A DNA stretch of 64,000 nucleotides, taken from the NCBI GenBank assembly GCA_035582835.1, contig JAYKAV010002967.1, forward strand, positions 78,754 to 142,753. Direction: 5' to 3'. The notes below the pieces were generated by a model. That model had not been told where the DNA came from. It searched no databases and saw nothing but the letters and a program-made list of their open reading frames with translations. Positions 51,100 to 63,757 of the stretch are shown piece after piece. The DNA comes from Phoebastria nigripes. Its lineage: Eukaryota; Chordata; Aves; Procellariiformes; Diomedeidae. The position numbers were made by a program, and so were the translations under genes. How positions within the stretch are numbered: position 1 is the first letter of the stretch; each line of letters opens with the position of its first letter.

Positions 51100-51224
51100 T
51101 AGAAAGAGGATAGGAAGGAGGGAAGCAATTGAGGGAGTGAGGGAGAGGAGAGAGGGAGGGAGCAGGGAGGAGGAAGGAAGAAAGGATGGGAGGAACTGAC
51201 AACAGGAGGGAGGGAGAGAAACAG
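51100..51224 (+). repeat. Purine-rich (GGGA/GGAAG) tract
   Basis: About 125 bp are almost all A and G on the plus strand, with GGGAGG, GGAAGG and GAGAGG units and few pyrimidine breaks. It is a degenerate simple repeat. Tracts like this can form triplex DNA, which is general knowledge and not shown here. The Pro/Ser/Leu-rich minus-strand frames across it are products of the repeat. Confidence 0.85.
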
Positions 51225-52302
51225 ATAGCCAAGTATGGATCATTGGTCCTGATAAATACTCCTTTTAGATTTGACTTCTTTAAAAGCAAAACATGTACAT
51301 GGGGCAAATCTTGACCAGATTTTTTAGTCATAAAACTATCCATAGGTGGCAGAATCCATATTTTTCCCATGTAAGATTTACAGGAATGAGATTTCAAGGC
51401 CGATTGCAACAGCCCAACCTATTCATTTTTACAGTTTGGAGATTAGCCAGTTCGGAAGATTGAGCACTATATGTAGGGATTACCTCACCCATGTTGACAA
51501 GCAGCCAGCACTGTTGGTAAGAAGCCACTTCACCACTGCAAAATATTTTTAAGTTGGGGAAGGAGAGTAACTTTAAATCTGAAACAAGCAATTCCTTTTC
51601 TATATTGGCAGCACATAAGTACCTTAGTTTGAATTTTGGCCGTGACATTTGTGGCTCCAAAGGAGAAATTAATTGTTGTTGCCAGGTCCCTATTAAAGAA
51701 ATGAGGGGGGAAAGTATCCAGGATTTATCAATGATTTCTGTACACTTCTGGTTTTCCACAAGCATTCAAAGAGCTCTTTTTCAGGATCAGGGGAAAATAC
51801 ATACATACAGCAGCCACCAGTATGACTGCCACACATGTATATATAAGAAAGCTCATTTTGAATAGAGGAAGCAATAACACTGATAACAAGAACTTTACCA
51901 TATCTCAAATTGTGAAATAAGAACTTGGGATCCATGATGGCTTTTTACTGCCCTCTCTTCAGACTCCTCATCTTTCATTTATTTTGGTGTACAAATTAGT
52001 TAGATCAAAAGTAGTCCAGTTATGTCAACTCAGGCTACAATTGCAATTCCCATGTCTATAAAAGGTTTTGAGCTTCTGACTGACAATTATTAAAAAAAAA
52101 AAAAATTAGTCATGGAGTATTGGTAATTGGGGAATGGGAAGAAGTGAGACACCTACAGCCCAAGAGAATGTTTATTTGCTCTCAAATCTCTGATGGGTTG
52201 TGTTAGAGTCTGGAGGTAGCCTCCAAAGAGTGATTGCTCCTGGCTTTCTGAAGCTGGTGTGTCAGCTTTGCCTGGCTGGGTTCTGGCCAACCATCTGTCA
52301 AC
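51225..52302. other. Non-coding stretch, nothing recognised
   Basis: This is AT-rich sequence with an A-run near 52092-52105. Overlapping frames of 68-123 codons on both strands do not resemble known proteins. Confidence 0.5.
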
Positions 52303-52600
52303 AGAGCTTGCCTTGTTTAGCCTAGCAAAACAAAAGCTGAGAGGGAATACAGTCACTCTCTATAAACGCTTTGGGGATAAACAAGGGAGAGGAATAAGAA
52401 CTATTTAATCTAAGGGACAATGTTGGCATAAAAACAAATAGAAACAAACTGGCCATGAATAGATTTTGGTTAGAATTTAGAAGGCCTCCCGCAGAAGGAC
52501 AGTTCCAGAATAGACTTCCTACGGCTGTAATGGCAGTTAAACAACTTCAGGATTTTCAAACTTGGAGTTTACTCCGTTTATGAAGAGAATCTTATGATAT
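52303..52600 (+). mobile_element. Ancient CR1-type LINE fragment
   Basis: This segment follows the sense strand of the old amniote CR1 3' region in order: 'cttgtttagcctagcaaaac' near 52313, 'aaagctgagagggaatac' near 52331, 'ctataaacgctttggggat' near 52360, 'gagaggaataagaactattt' near 52387, 'ggacaatgttggcataaa' near 52416, 'aaactggccatgaatagatt' near 52445, and 'ttccagaatagacttcct' near 52503. In the family this codes for the last part of ORF2 (the FSLAKRRLRGD-type and NLR-type region). The frame is broken. It is the best preserved of the old CR1 fragments here. The comparison is from memory of the family. Confidence 0.82.
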
Positions 52601-55600
52601 TGTCTCCAAAACCAAAGTAAAATGCAGGGGCTTCCTTCTAGTCTGTTCCTTCAATAATATTGGTTACAAATGCAAGCTTCTAAAAAAAGTGTAAGTTCTT
52701 AAAACAATGATGCCTACTCTGTACCAAAATATTCACCACTGATCATTACTTCCATTCATACTGCCACAAAACAGTTGGCTTTGCAAAGCCATATGGATAT
52801 TAGTTTCGTAATACCATTAGCTAGATGCATTTCTGAACCTACAGCTTTGAACTTTGCATAATCTATTTGTTTTAGCACAAATTCTGGGGAGCAGTTGAAG
52901 CAAATTAAAATGACTTTGGCTGCAAGTATGAATTGTGTCAGGTAAGTGGCATTCCAGTTCTCCTTGCACAATTGGTGATGCTGTCACAAGTAACTAAATA
53001 CCACCTTTAATGCAGATCCTGTGGGGCTGTAGAGGAGCTTCTATGTCATATGACCAAGAAATATATGCAGCATAATCCAAAATAATGACTATGAGGGACT
53101 GGAGGGAAGATGTACGCTCCATTAACTTTCTAGGTAAATCCTAACTCAGCTATATGAAACCTTGATCTAACTCAGTAGGTAAATCCATGCTTGGATAAAT
53201 CTGCAATTAAGGTAGAAATCCAGCACTCTCTTCACAGAAGTTGGCTTCGGCAAGGCTGCTGGTAGACTCATGTTGCAGAATTGAATGCATCTGTCAGTTT
53301 TGTGCTGTAGCAATAATGTTGCTGTGGTAAAGGTTGCTGCTGCTTCTAAGATTTAACAAGGATTTGAGATTATTTCAGCTAAAAAATTTTGTTTCATCAT
53401 TATTAATATTGAATTATAGCATTTGTATTATTTGTATGATATCTGTATCCCTGTTACTTTCTGTACTTCTCCAGGCCTTTCTTTTGCTCTTTAGTGCTTA
53501 GTGTTCAAGAAAGGAACTCAGTACTCGAGTAACTGCACACGAAATCACTGTGCAAAAATCAGAGGATGAGACCAACACATCAGCTTAAGAAATGATGTTA
53601 TTAATTCAGCAGCCATACCCTTTTTCTTCAGAAATCTTTTGTTATAATATTAATCTGAATTATCTAGGGTCAGCCTTGTGTCCATATTTTACTTTCACTA
53701 TGCATGATTTGTTAATATTTCTCTAACAGAAATGTAAAAGTACCAGTTGGCTTATTGTTACTGGGAGTTTCAACCTATCAACCCCAAAGCTTAATTTCCT
53801 AATGTGTCCCATCCAGTTATGCTTTCCTGTATTTATTACAGAGTAGGATCACTGCTGTTGAATCATATATATTAATGATTTATATTAACAGGACATGACT
53901 AAAATAGATTAGCTATGGTGACACTACCTTAATTCAAAGCTTATGATGAAACCTTATTACGAAGCCAATTATTTCCAAACCAGGACTGAATCATTATATG
54001 TATCACATACATACACATACAAATATATATAAATCCAAGTACACATGCAGACTATATTTGTATATAAGTATAGCTAAGAACATAACACCCTTGACACTAA
54101 GAAATGCAATCAAAAGCCAAAATGGCCAGGGAATAAAATGTTGTACCAAGTTCTTCCACTTGATAAGCTGTGTCATTTACTCCTATACATCTGGCCTCCA
54201 TTCTGGGAGACCCTGAATGCAGAATTGTTTAGGTGAACAGACACCACTGTTTAGAAACGTCTTATAATATGCCTGCACTTATTCTACAATATGCCACCTA
54301 TGTTAGAGGAAAAAAAAGGAAAACCACAATACTTTTTTGGGAGAAATGTAGATAGGAATATTTAAAGAGTCATTTTAACATACCTGTTTTCATACTCCTC
54401 AACAAAAAAATCCGGTTTCCTTAAAATTTAGGAATTCAAGCAGCATGCTTTCAAATAGAACAATCACATTCCTTAAAGTAACATAAAATGGCTTTCCACA
54501 CACAGGACGATCACCATCTTGGGGGAAAACATGGACATTACTGGGTAGTCTGGAATCTCTATTTCCAGTTACCAGCCTCCTCCAGAAGATACTCTGGGTG
54601 TGCTTTCTTCACCTCGGAGAAAATGGTAACAGATGCAGACCTAAATCTTTCCTGTTCTTGGCATTGGGCTAGAACAGGAGGGAAGGAAGTTTTACAATTA
54701 GTGATGAATGTCTGAAACAGTTCAAAGATTTGGGGTGCTATGATACATCCAAAGAAGGTATATTTGTGTCCAGGGAGGGGCTGAGGAAGTCAGATGTATG
54801 TAATTAACTTATTTGTGATAAGTTTCTGTGATCTTTCATATGGAAATCATCTTCATGCATGAGCTGCATATGAAATTCTTTCNTTTTTTTTTTATTTACT
54901 CAGTATGGAGGTATGGAAGAACAGAATACTTTCAGCTTTCATGAAATTAAAAAATAAAGCGTTCTTCATTTGTTTAAACACTGTTTTGTACCTATCCTTT
55001 GCAATCTCTTGTTCTGATCCTGAAAAGGCATTTTCATAGAAAAACCTTGCAGCTGACTAGATTTCTTCTCTTACTTTACTTACTGTGACAGTCATCCTGT
55101 AAAGTTACATTTCACGTACACATAACACTATTCTTGAAGGAGACAGCAGCCACCAGTTAGATACTGATGCAGAGAGCACTGAATGTAGGGAGAAAATCAT
55201 GGCCAGCACTTCCTGGGCCAACCTTACCTCTTAATGGAAATCTGTAATAGCTCTTCAGAATTTAAGTTTAAGCCAATGTTTCTCTTTAGTTATCAATCGG
55301 ATATACTTTAGAAAAGTCTTCATCTGCTGTACTACTACTAATTACTTTTTCAGCTGTCAGGCAAAAGTTACATTGCTAACACCGGTAAGACTCCAGTTAG
55401 AACTGCTAGAATAAAAAAGATGAATTAGGATTTGACCAAAACACTTTCAGATATGAGTAACTCCATCCAGCATGACTGTTTCTCATCACACTTAACACGT
55501 TTGCTGTTGACCTTCATTGGTGAGTCACGGAAATGCTCTAATTAAGCACTGTGGAACTCATAGGAGCTGAAGGAGTTGGAAGTTGGGTTCAGTGATGACT

Positions 55601-56125
55601 TCATACTTGAACATAAGTGAACTTGAATTTACCTATAGGTTTCCCATTTGGAAATACAANGGAAATCACTTTTTGTTGTATTAATTAACATGCAGCTATT
55701 TGAACTAATTATTAAAATTTAAAATATCAGATAGAAAACAGGTGCTTAATGGAGCTAAAGGTGCTGTGTGGAGTCAGTTGAAAACATCTGACATTTCAAA
55801 GTGACTGATGAAAAGGTCAAAATAATCTTTAGCACTGTCATGTGAATCCCACTTTTACCTATCTGTGGATCTCACAAAAATGCTCTCATTTTCCCGTGGT
55901 GGTGAGATGCTGCTGACAATCCAAGCTTTGGAGAACATGCTCATTGTTAATGAATGCTAATTTTTTTTGCTTGCACAGTCATTATGGAATGAAAAAAATG
56001 TAGATACTGCATGAAGTGAGGTAAAAGGTCTTCACTTTTTGTCCAGAAATTCGGTATTATAAAATAATCCAGACACAGCAGTGAGAACATGTGACTCTCA
56101 CTAAAGATGTTTACCAACACCACTG
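52601..56125. other. Non-coding stretch, nothing recognised
   Basis: This is AT-rich unique-looking sequence with a CA/TA-rich tract at about 53996-54070 and Ns near 54883 and 55660. No convincing frame or repeat end is visible. Confidence 0.55.
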
Positions 56126-56645
56126 TCAGGGACTTGGGGGCTCCCTCACCCTGCCCATGGCCCAGGACCCCATGTCAGCCCCCCGGGGCTCCCCCGACCC
56201 TGTCCACAGCCCAGGACCCCACATCAGCCCCCCAGGGCCATCAGCCCCTGCCCCAGCAATGCTGCAGCAGGGCCGGTCTCCAGCTCCCCACAGCCCTGCC
56301 CTGCCCGGCCATGGGCCCTGCCGAGCTGGGCCAACCCGTGAGCCCACGTCCTGGCCTGGCCTCAGCCCATCACTGCCCCCATGGCCTTNCCCAACCATCC
56401 CAGGACCATGTCTGCCCCTGGACTGATGTCCTGGCTGGATCTTGGACCCACCCCATCACCATGATACTGTCTTATGATCTGGGCCCTTGGTTGGACCTGG
56501 CCATGATCTCTGGGTCTGTCCCACTCCCTCGCTCAGCTGTGGGGCTGAGCCCTGGCTTCGAGCCCCTGCCCAGCCGGCACAGGGCCTCCTGGGCTCCCCG
56601 TCCCTGCTCTGGCTGCTGCCTGACAGCCGTGTCCTCTCCCTAGCC
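56126..56645. other. GC-rich CCC/CAGG block with partial 49-bp repetition
   Basis: A sharp-edged 520-bp block, very rich in C on the plus strand, sits in AT-rich DNA. CCCAGGACCCCA is repeated at 56161 and 56210 (49 bp apart) with similar following sequence (TCAGCCCCCC), and a third related CCCAGGACCATGT lies near 56399. Two plus-strand frames (111 and 178 codons) and one minus-strand frame (90 codons) stay open together, which shows that composition, not coding, keeps them open. The edges carry CTGTCAG (about 56122) and CTGACAG (about 56618), a 7-bp inverted pair that may be chance. It resembles GC-rich bird LTR or minisatellite sequence, but I cannot name a family. N near 56389. Confidence 0.55.
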
Positions 56646-59600
56646 CAAGCTGTGTAGGAAAATTCAGAAAATTTACTGCTTGGCAGCTCTTTTTAAACAG
56701 AGGAGATATTTTACATGGTCATTAAATAGTTAAGACGGTTTTCGTTCTACATTCAGTTTAATCCATATGTACAAGCTACATACACACAAGAAACTGGAAG
56801 GGACAAATGCTGTTGCTCAGCAACAAGAAACTGGCAAAAGCTCAAATACTCCACATTTTCAGCAGACAATGGCTCTCTGAGCTCAGCAATCAATAGCATT
56901 TAATGCAAAGGAAATGCCCAGTTTATCACACTTGCCATCTAATAACACCTCAAGTGTATTTGTGGCTGACATACATAAAAACATATCTGAACTCTAGCTG
57001 TTTGAATAATGTATTGAAAATTTCACCCTTTTTTTGCTTGAAAGCCAGTTACAACAAATGAGTTTGTTATTTGTAGGTATTCAGTGAATAATTTATGGAA
57101 ACAAATGTCACTCTATAGGTTATTCAATAGATTCAGTTTAACTATTCACCAGCCAGGCTGTTCAAAGATGACTCAAGTCCATCATAAAAATAAAATCTGA
57201 AATATGTCTCCTTCTTTGTTCCAACAGCCTCTTCCTCCATGGTTCTTTATATATCACCTTGGTTTCATGCATACACAAATAAGCTCCACATCTTGTTTCT
57301 TATGCTACAGCTGTCCTTTTCCTGTTTCTCTATTTCCCTTCAGGCTTTTTCCTTCAAGTTCTCTCTTGGCCCCTCNATAATTTCTCCTCTCTCCTTAGGG
57401 ACCACTAATATCTGCTTAGAAGCTTAATTTGTGTTATCGCACCCCCATATGCAGCAAGTTGCTCCTTTGAGGCAGCGAGTTTCTTGCTTGGCACCTGGCA
57501 GAGGCAGGCATGGCCCCACAAGCTGTGGCAGAGGAGGAGCTGGGACCTACTGGCCCACAGGGACGAGAGCAGGTAGCAGCACCAGCAGAGAGGAGCTATG
57601 GAGCTAGGAAAGGTGCCGCTCCAGTGCTGGGATACAGCACAGAAACATGCCTTACAGAATCTGAATTTCCTGGTGTTGAAATACTACGGTGATGAGAACT
57701 TCGCTACAGAATGAGATTCATTGCCCTTCATTTTACTAATAAAAACTTAGGCATCATCTGCTTAATGCTCATCATCCAGATGATACCACCCTAGTCAGTC
57801 ATGGGAGAGAGGGAGAGGTATTGCTAGGAAGCACACTATCTGTCCTGCCTTAGACACCTATCTTACAGCAGGAGGACCCAGTGTCTGGCGCTACCTATTT
57901 TCTTTGTGGGATATAGAGGGATCCTAAACAATTAACTTAGACTAGGTGTCGAAATTTAAGAAATTGAAAGTTGGATGAGATTAATCGCCTCCAGTTTTCA
58001 GAATTGCACTAACAGTCCACAGGGTTTAATTAATTTTTCCATTATATCACATAGTAGTACTTGAACGAGAGCATACACTTTAAAAAAAAAAAATCTTGCA
58101 TTCAAAATGTTAATTAGTGATGAATCAGAATTGCAGGTATTGAAAAAGATATTAGATACAGGGCTAAGAAGTAATTCTTTCAGGGATCCTCCTGGAAACT
58201 TACAATGGTGGAGAATGAGCTTTTGTAAAAAGCTAGTGGTTAAACATAGCTTCCTCCTCTGACCTGAGATATGCTGAGATTGCCGAGATATGTTTATGTT
58301 TAGATGTATCAGTATATATTTAATTTCATTTCACCCCAGAATAGTGGAAAAAGTTATGTCAATGAAAGAAGAAACATGGGAGAATAGAAGGTTGGCCTTG
58401 TGGGGATTATATTTTAACGTTGTGTGCAGAACAGTCCTAACAAACATGTTAATGTTTAAAAGTCCCCTTGTTCCTTTTATCTCTAAAAAATGTAAGATTT
58501 CCAAGCCATTTGACTTTTGGTTATTAAATTATCAATATTAGTGATATTATCCTGTTTAAAAGAATTATATGTAGTCATAAATCAAGCACATTTTGGTTTG
58601 TGGACAAACAGACTGCCTAAGGTAAAAGAATATCTTTTAAAATTTGCTACCTTCATAAATTATCTGGAAAGTGCAAATTATATGCAGGATGTAACCTAAG
58701 TTAGCACTTCTCATGTCTTCATTCTTCCTAAGGTTAAACAAAAGTTTTGTTTCCTTGCTTTTATAATGAAAAAAACGTTCATATGCAAGACTCGGGGAGC
58801 TTTTTGTTTCCTTTCACTGAAACAAAATTTTATCTGTCTTGAAAAACGTAGTTGTTTCCTGCATGTGTCTTGAGATTTTGATCCTATATCACTGAAGGTA
58901 TAACCTCAAAGAGGCTAGGTCACAAAGAACAGCTATAAAAAGAACCCTTTGAGGTTATTTTTATTTGTTTTCTGGAATGTGCCTTTATGGGCTTTTAAAG
59001 TCATATTTTCTAGTTTTTATCTGCTTCTATAAAGACAGGATGCTTAATAAAGAAGACACACAGAAAAACCTTGCAGCTGAAACTCTTACTTAACTACACA
59101 AATCCAGGAGATAGTTCTGGAAAAACAATGTGATTAAACCAGGAGATTTGGCAAAGGTATGATTTAGGGAAAGCACTCAGACGTGTCCTTCAAGTAATCC
59201 TGGCTTTAGGTTTCAATGACAAAGAGTTAAAGTTGAGCATGATTTGAATCAGGATGAACAACTCTGAATAAAGTCAAAGTGAAGTTGAAGAAGAACCTTA
59301 CAAAGCAAAATCCTGACTTCTCTGAAAATGACACAAAACTCCTATTGATATTAACTGATTTTTCTTTTGCATGGTATATTTTTTACTTACTTCTAAATAA
59401 CCTATCCTTTTTATAAAGAATGAACAGAATGGTTTTATTTTTGCACTATTGTTCCTATATTTTATCTGCTAATACTACCATTTGTATTTTCATATGAAAT
59501 ACTATTCTCATGAACTGCAGGAGAATACCTTCTAATGGATTTTTAGTTTATGGAAGTTATTTTTAAAATTCAGAAATCGAAATGATACATCTCATTGTAT

Positions 59601-60224
59601 TGTTTTATCTATTCTTATCTACTTCATTTTTATGGCAATCACTGATTTAGTACCTGAGCAACTCACAAGTTATAGTTTTTTTCTAACAGTATCTTTGTGA
59701 ACAATAGCAGTGAAATATAACAGTAATATAGTGCAAAAGTAAAGCAGAAAAAGATAAGGGTCAGATTCAATAAAAGATTTAGGTACATTAAACAGACATT
59801 ATGTTAATTACTATAATACTAATTCTTTGATATCTGAAAATAAAAGAAAAAGCTTTGAATTAAGCACTTTGCTTATAGAGTTGCTGGGACGAGTCAGACA
59901 CCTGAGATGGCCAGTGCAAACTTGCCAGCACAGTCAGCAGGCAGCTCCCCAGACTAATCTGGAGGCAGAAGGCACAGAGCCTAACACAGCAACCAGAAAA
60001 CAGAGGCGTGCCTTGTGGCTAGAGTCCTCCTCTCAGAAATGCTTCTGCCATATATTCAAAACCTTTTTAATGAAAAGTGCTATCAGTCATACGAGTAGAG
60101 GGTAAAAATCTTTGATTACTCATTCACATGGGAACACCCAAACCATCATGGTCCATCATGGTCCTGCTGTCCATTCACTATTAAGAGAAGAATAAGTTAA
60201 TTGCTGCAGAATGCACAGCTTCAA
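56646..60224. other. Non-coding stretch, nothing recognised
   Basis: This is AT-rich sequence with a GC-richer patch at about 57440-57620, an A-run near 58082 and an N near 57376. No frame above 92 codons and no recognised family. Confidence 0.55.
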
Positions 60225-60365
60225 CAGAAAAGCTGGAGCCTCTAAACAAAGAGTTAAATGACTTGCGCAGAATGTATCTTAGTTTAGATTTGAATTACTT
60301 TAAGCAGAAGAGGATAATTAACCCAACATGTTAGCTATATATCCAGTGCTCTAACTATTAATTTA
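60225..60365 (-). repeat. Faint MIR-like SINE remnant
   Basis: On the plus strand, 'gagttaaatgacttgcgcag' near 60250 is followed by 'gatttgaatta' near 60287 and 'ccagtgctctaactatta' near 60343. This matches the antisense order of MIR ('aagtgacttgcccaag', 'gattcgaaccc', 'agtgctctaaccact'). It is strongly decayed and weaker than the copy at 10.3 kb. Confidence 0.42.
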
Positions 60366-63162
60366 CTATATAGAAAGGGGTATCACATGCTGGTATGTTG
60401 TAAAAGGTGGGGTTCATCATGACTGATTTTTAAGTACTGCTAACTGTATTGGTTTGTAAGGTAGTGAAAACACATAACATTAAATTTGTCAGAAGAGATG
60501 GTTGAAAGAACTGTCACTACCAACTTCAGAAAGCCAGTGCTTATGCCTGGACTTCTATTCCTTCTCTTTCTTCCTTTCTTTCATTTTTTTTAGCTGTAGA
60601 TATCTCTTTAAGTAGTAGTTTTTAGAATAATTGTAAANAATCCATGGATAAATCCCAGATCCCTTAAGATTATTAAAATAGCAGTTGTAATAAACTAGAT
60701 TTTCCTAGTAGTGTTGGTGAGAAGTCTATAAGGGTTGGGGGCTGGTTTTCATTGAAGGAAACAGAACTGGGATGTCTCATATTTGCTTACAAAGTTTCCT
60801 GTGACAACAAAAGAGAATAATTACTTGTCAAATCAACAGGAAAAGATAAACCAGAGTTAGGATTTGGATTGATGCCCAACAAACATCTGTATATTTCCTG
60901 TGCAAAGTACCTCTGATTTGGCTGCTTCCCTGATGATACAAGATACCTGCTCAATAAAGAAGTTGATCTAGATGATTACCAAAGTAAAATGCCCATGTTA
61001 ATGAACTGTGGGACTACCCTAAAGTACAGGATTTTTTTCAGAAGCCAGTTATAGATACAGTTAAGACCATAGCTATAAACTGGCTAGACCAATTGACCCA
61101 GAGGATTTTGCTGGGCTGATCCCACAAGACGGCTCTTTTAAACAAAATACATGCTTGATTTTGTTCAGGTGATTCGTGTTGTAGGAAACGGTGCATAGCT
61201 TTTTTTTGGAAGAGTTTTGTACACTAACCTTGTGGAAACAACAGTTGAAGAATGTTTTAGTCCTAGAATAACTGTCAGTTAACCTTTAGAAAGAGATTAA
61301 TTCCCAATGGTGGAAACTCCCAGGGACTTGTGGAACAATAATTCCTCATCACTTGGATCAAATTCTGTTCCTACTGCTTTCACTGGCAAATGTTGACTAA
61401 CCTTGCTGGGATTACAATTTGTAATATTCTTCTGTAGTATATTGATTAACAAGCATTAGTATGCTCCAGTTATGCACGTAAATATTGTTACTCTTCAACA
61501 AAACTCCATATTGTTCCATCCTTTGCTCCAAAGTATTTACAAATAATTAGCTGTGTTAAGGAACATTAACAACTCCAAGAGTTATAGGAAAACTGTGGGA
61601 GGCATCATCAGCTTCTTTCATTCAATTTTTCATAACTTTAGTTTCCATGACAACAAAGGAGGCAATTCCACAAATCCAGCAGCTCATTATTTGAGAGAGT
61701 TTGCTGTTTTCTCTGGAGCAGTGAGACACTTTTTTTTTAAGTCTCTTGTAAGAAATTCAAAATTCAATTGATGAAATCTGAAGTAAAAATAATTAAAGTG
61801 AAGCCCCTCTTTGGAAACAGGATATATTTTGTGAAGAACATTTGCTGAGCCTTATATTGGTTCTTTCTCCACTCCCAACTCACTGACTTATGTTACTAAT
61901 ATTTCTTCTGTTGGTTTCCTGTGACAAAATCTGACATAATGTGGACTCTCACTAAGAAAGAAACACTTGTAAAGTCAGGAATAAATTGTTTTATATTTTT
62001 TTGCCTAAAACACAGTATCCAGAACTCTGCAGTTCCTCAGTCAGTGACTGAAAGTACTGTTGATCTCAGTCATGTGTGAACTGTCATTATGTTAGGAAAT
62101 ATAACCTTTTAAAAATACAACTTTTTATTACTAAGCAAGGTCCCAAGTTCTGCTAAGAATTGTTTTTAAGAATTGTTTATACTTATGTGTTACATTTGAG
62201 GAATCCACATAAAGGAAAGCAATTGTCTAAAGAAGGCCCAAATCAGGTTTGTTATAAAAATACAGACAGTAAAACAAGGTTTCTTTGTCAATGACCTGGT
62301 TCTATCACTGGAAAAATATCCTCTTAGGAAGGGCATAATTGCAGTGAAGAGTATGGCATGCCTTCCATATTTTTCACTAGTTCTCTAAGTGTTGAACATG
62401 CAAGTAAGGCCAGAGAAAATATAAACCAACGTGAACATCTGAATCATGAAATGTAAGCAGAAAATCCTTTAGGAAGAAACATTTCTTGCTATTATCACCA
62501 TTTAAAATGCAATACCATAATCCATAATATCCAATTTCAGGATTTGGTTCCAAACAAATTCTTCCATGGGTTTTAAAAGGTCACACTAGCAGTGATCCTG
62601 ATGGAATCAGGTCTTGTAGGAAATTGCTATATTCTTCACAGTCTTCATATATCATTACTGAACAATCCTTTTTATGACATGAAGATAGCCTTATTATGAC
62701 AACTTTACAAATGCTGAAAGCCTGACACCATTGTTGAACAGTAAATGTATTGCTTGCAGCGTTGCCTACATTTCCNAGTTTAGAATAAAACCAGATTAGT
62801 TGCACAGAAGTTCATCCACAGCTTGTGTTTCCTGATATTGCATGAGGTTCTTGGATCCTGAAGTTTTAGCTAGGTGCCAGAAAAAGGAAATCAAAAGCTT
62901 CACCAAAAGAGAGGAAGCGTCAAGTATCATATAGTGGCACAGCAAGGTCTTTCAACAGAAAAAACCCAAAGTATTTAGTGAAGCAAAATGGCCCATGCAA
63001 ATGGCAGGACGGTCTTAAGTAAAGCAGTGCAGAGGGATGTATGAGGGAACCGACTCTTCCCCTTATTCAGCAAAAAAAAATACATGATGTTTACCTGCAA
63101 GCAATCCCAGACTTCCCAGACTGTTTTCTGATGTGATGAAGGACTCCTAGAGCATATCTAGC
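60366..63162. other. Non-coding stretch, nothing recognised
   Basis: This is AT-rich sequence with Ns near 60639 and 62776. A pyrimidine-rich tract lies near 60555-60590. No convincing frame or repeat end. Confidence 0.55.
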
Positions 63163-63757
63163 TGTGCTTGGGTTTGGCTGGGATAGAGTTAACTTTCTTC
63201 ATATTAGCTAGTATGGGGCTATGTTTTGGATTTGTGCTGGAAACAGTGTTGATAATCCAGAGATGTTTTTGTTACTGCTGAGCANTGCTCACACAGAGTC
63301 AAGGCCTTTTCTGCTTCTCACCCCACCCCACCAGCGAGTAGGCTGGGGGTGCACAAGAAGTTGGGAGGGGACACAGCTGGGACAGCTGACCCCAGCTGAC
63401 CAAAGGGATATTCCATACCATATGACGTCATGCTCAGCATATAAAGCTGGGGGAAGAAGAAGGAAGGGGGGACGTTCGGAGTGATGGTGTTTGTCTTCCC
63501 AAGTAACCATTACGCGTGATGGAGCCCTGCTTTCCTGGAGATGGCTGAACACCTGCCTGCTGGTGGGAAGTCATGAATGAATTCCTTGTTTTGCTTTGCT
63601 TGCACACATGGCTTTTGCTTTACCTATTAGACTGTCTTTATCTCAGCCCACAAGTTTTCTCACGTTTACTCTTCTGATTTGCTCCCCCATTGCACTGAGG
63701 GGGAGTGAGTGAGCAGTTGTGTGGTGCTGAGTTGCCGGCTGGGGTTAAACCACAACA
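63163..63757 (+). mobile_element. Solo LTR of an endogenous retrovirus (CRE/TATA family)
   Basis: This 595-bp element begins TGTGCTTGGGTTTGGCTGGG and ends GGTTAAACCACAACA. It is the plus-strand counterpart of the minus-strand copy at 31661-32182 and of the partial copy at 1-154. TGACGTCA (63423-63430) is followed by TATAAAG (63440-63446). Flanking pentamers CTAGC (63158-63162) and CCAGC (63758-63762) match at four of five positions and may be an aged target-site duplication. The expected poly(A) signal region ('acctattagactgtcttta', near 63620) is mutated away from AATAAA. No internal retroviral sequence follows within the window (only 243 bp remain), so strictly a provirus extending to the right cannot be excluded, but the near-matching right flank argues for a solo LTR. 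N near 63286. Confidence 0.86.
63423..63446 (+). promoter_or_regulatory. LTR core promoter: CRE-like site plus TATA box
   Basis: The palindrome TGACGTCA is followed 9 bases later by TATAAAG. Both elements are at the same relative place in the sister LTR on the other strand. Transcription would run rightwards. This is the best preserved promoter-like arrangement in the window. Confidence 0.68.

Noticed and set aside
56107..56643. A 178-codon plus-strand frame as a gene
   Set aside because: Three frames on both strands are open together in a C-rich block, the translation is Pro/Ala/Ser-rich without a domain, and there is an N inside.
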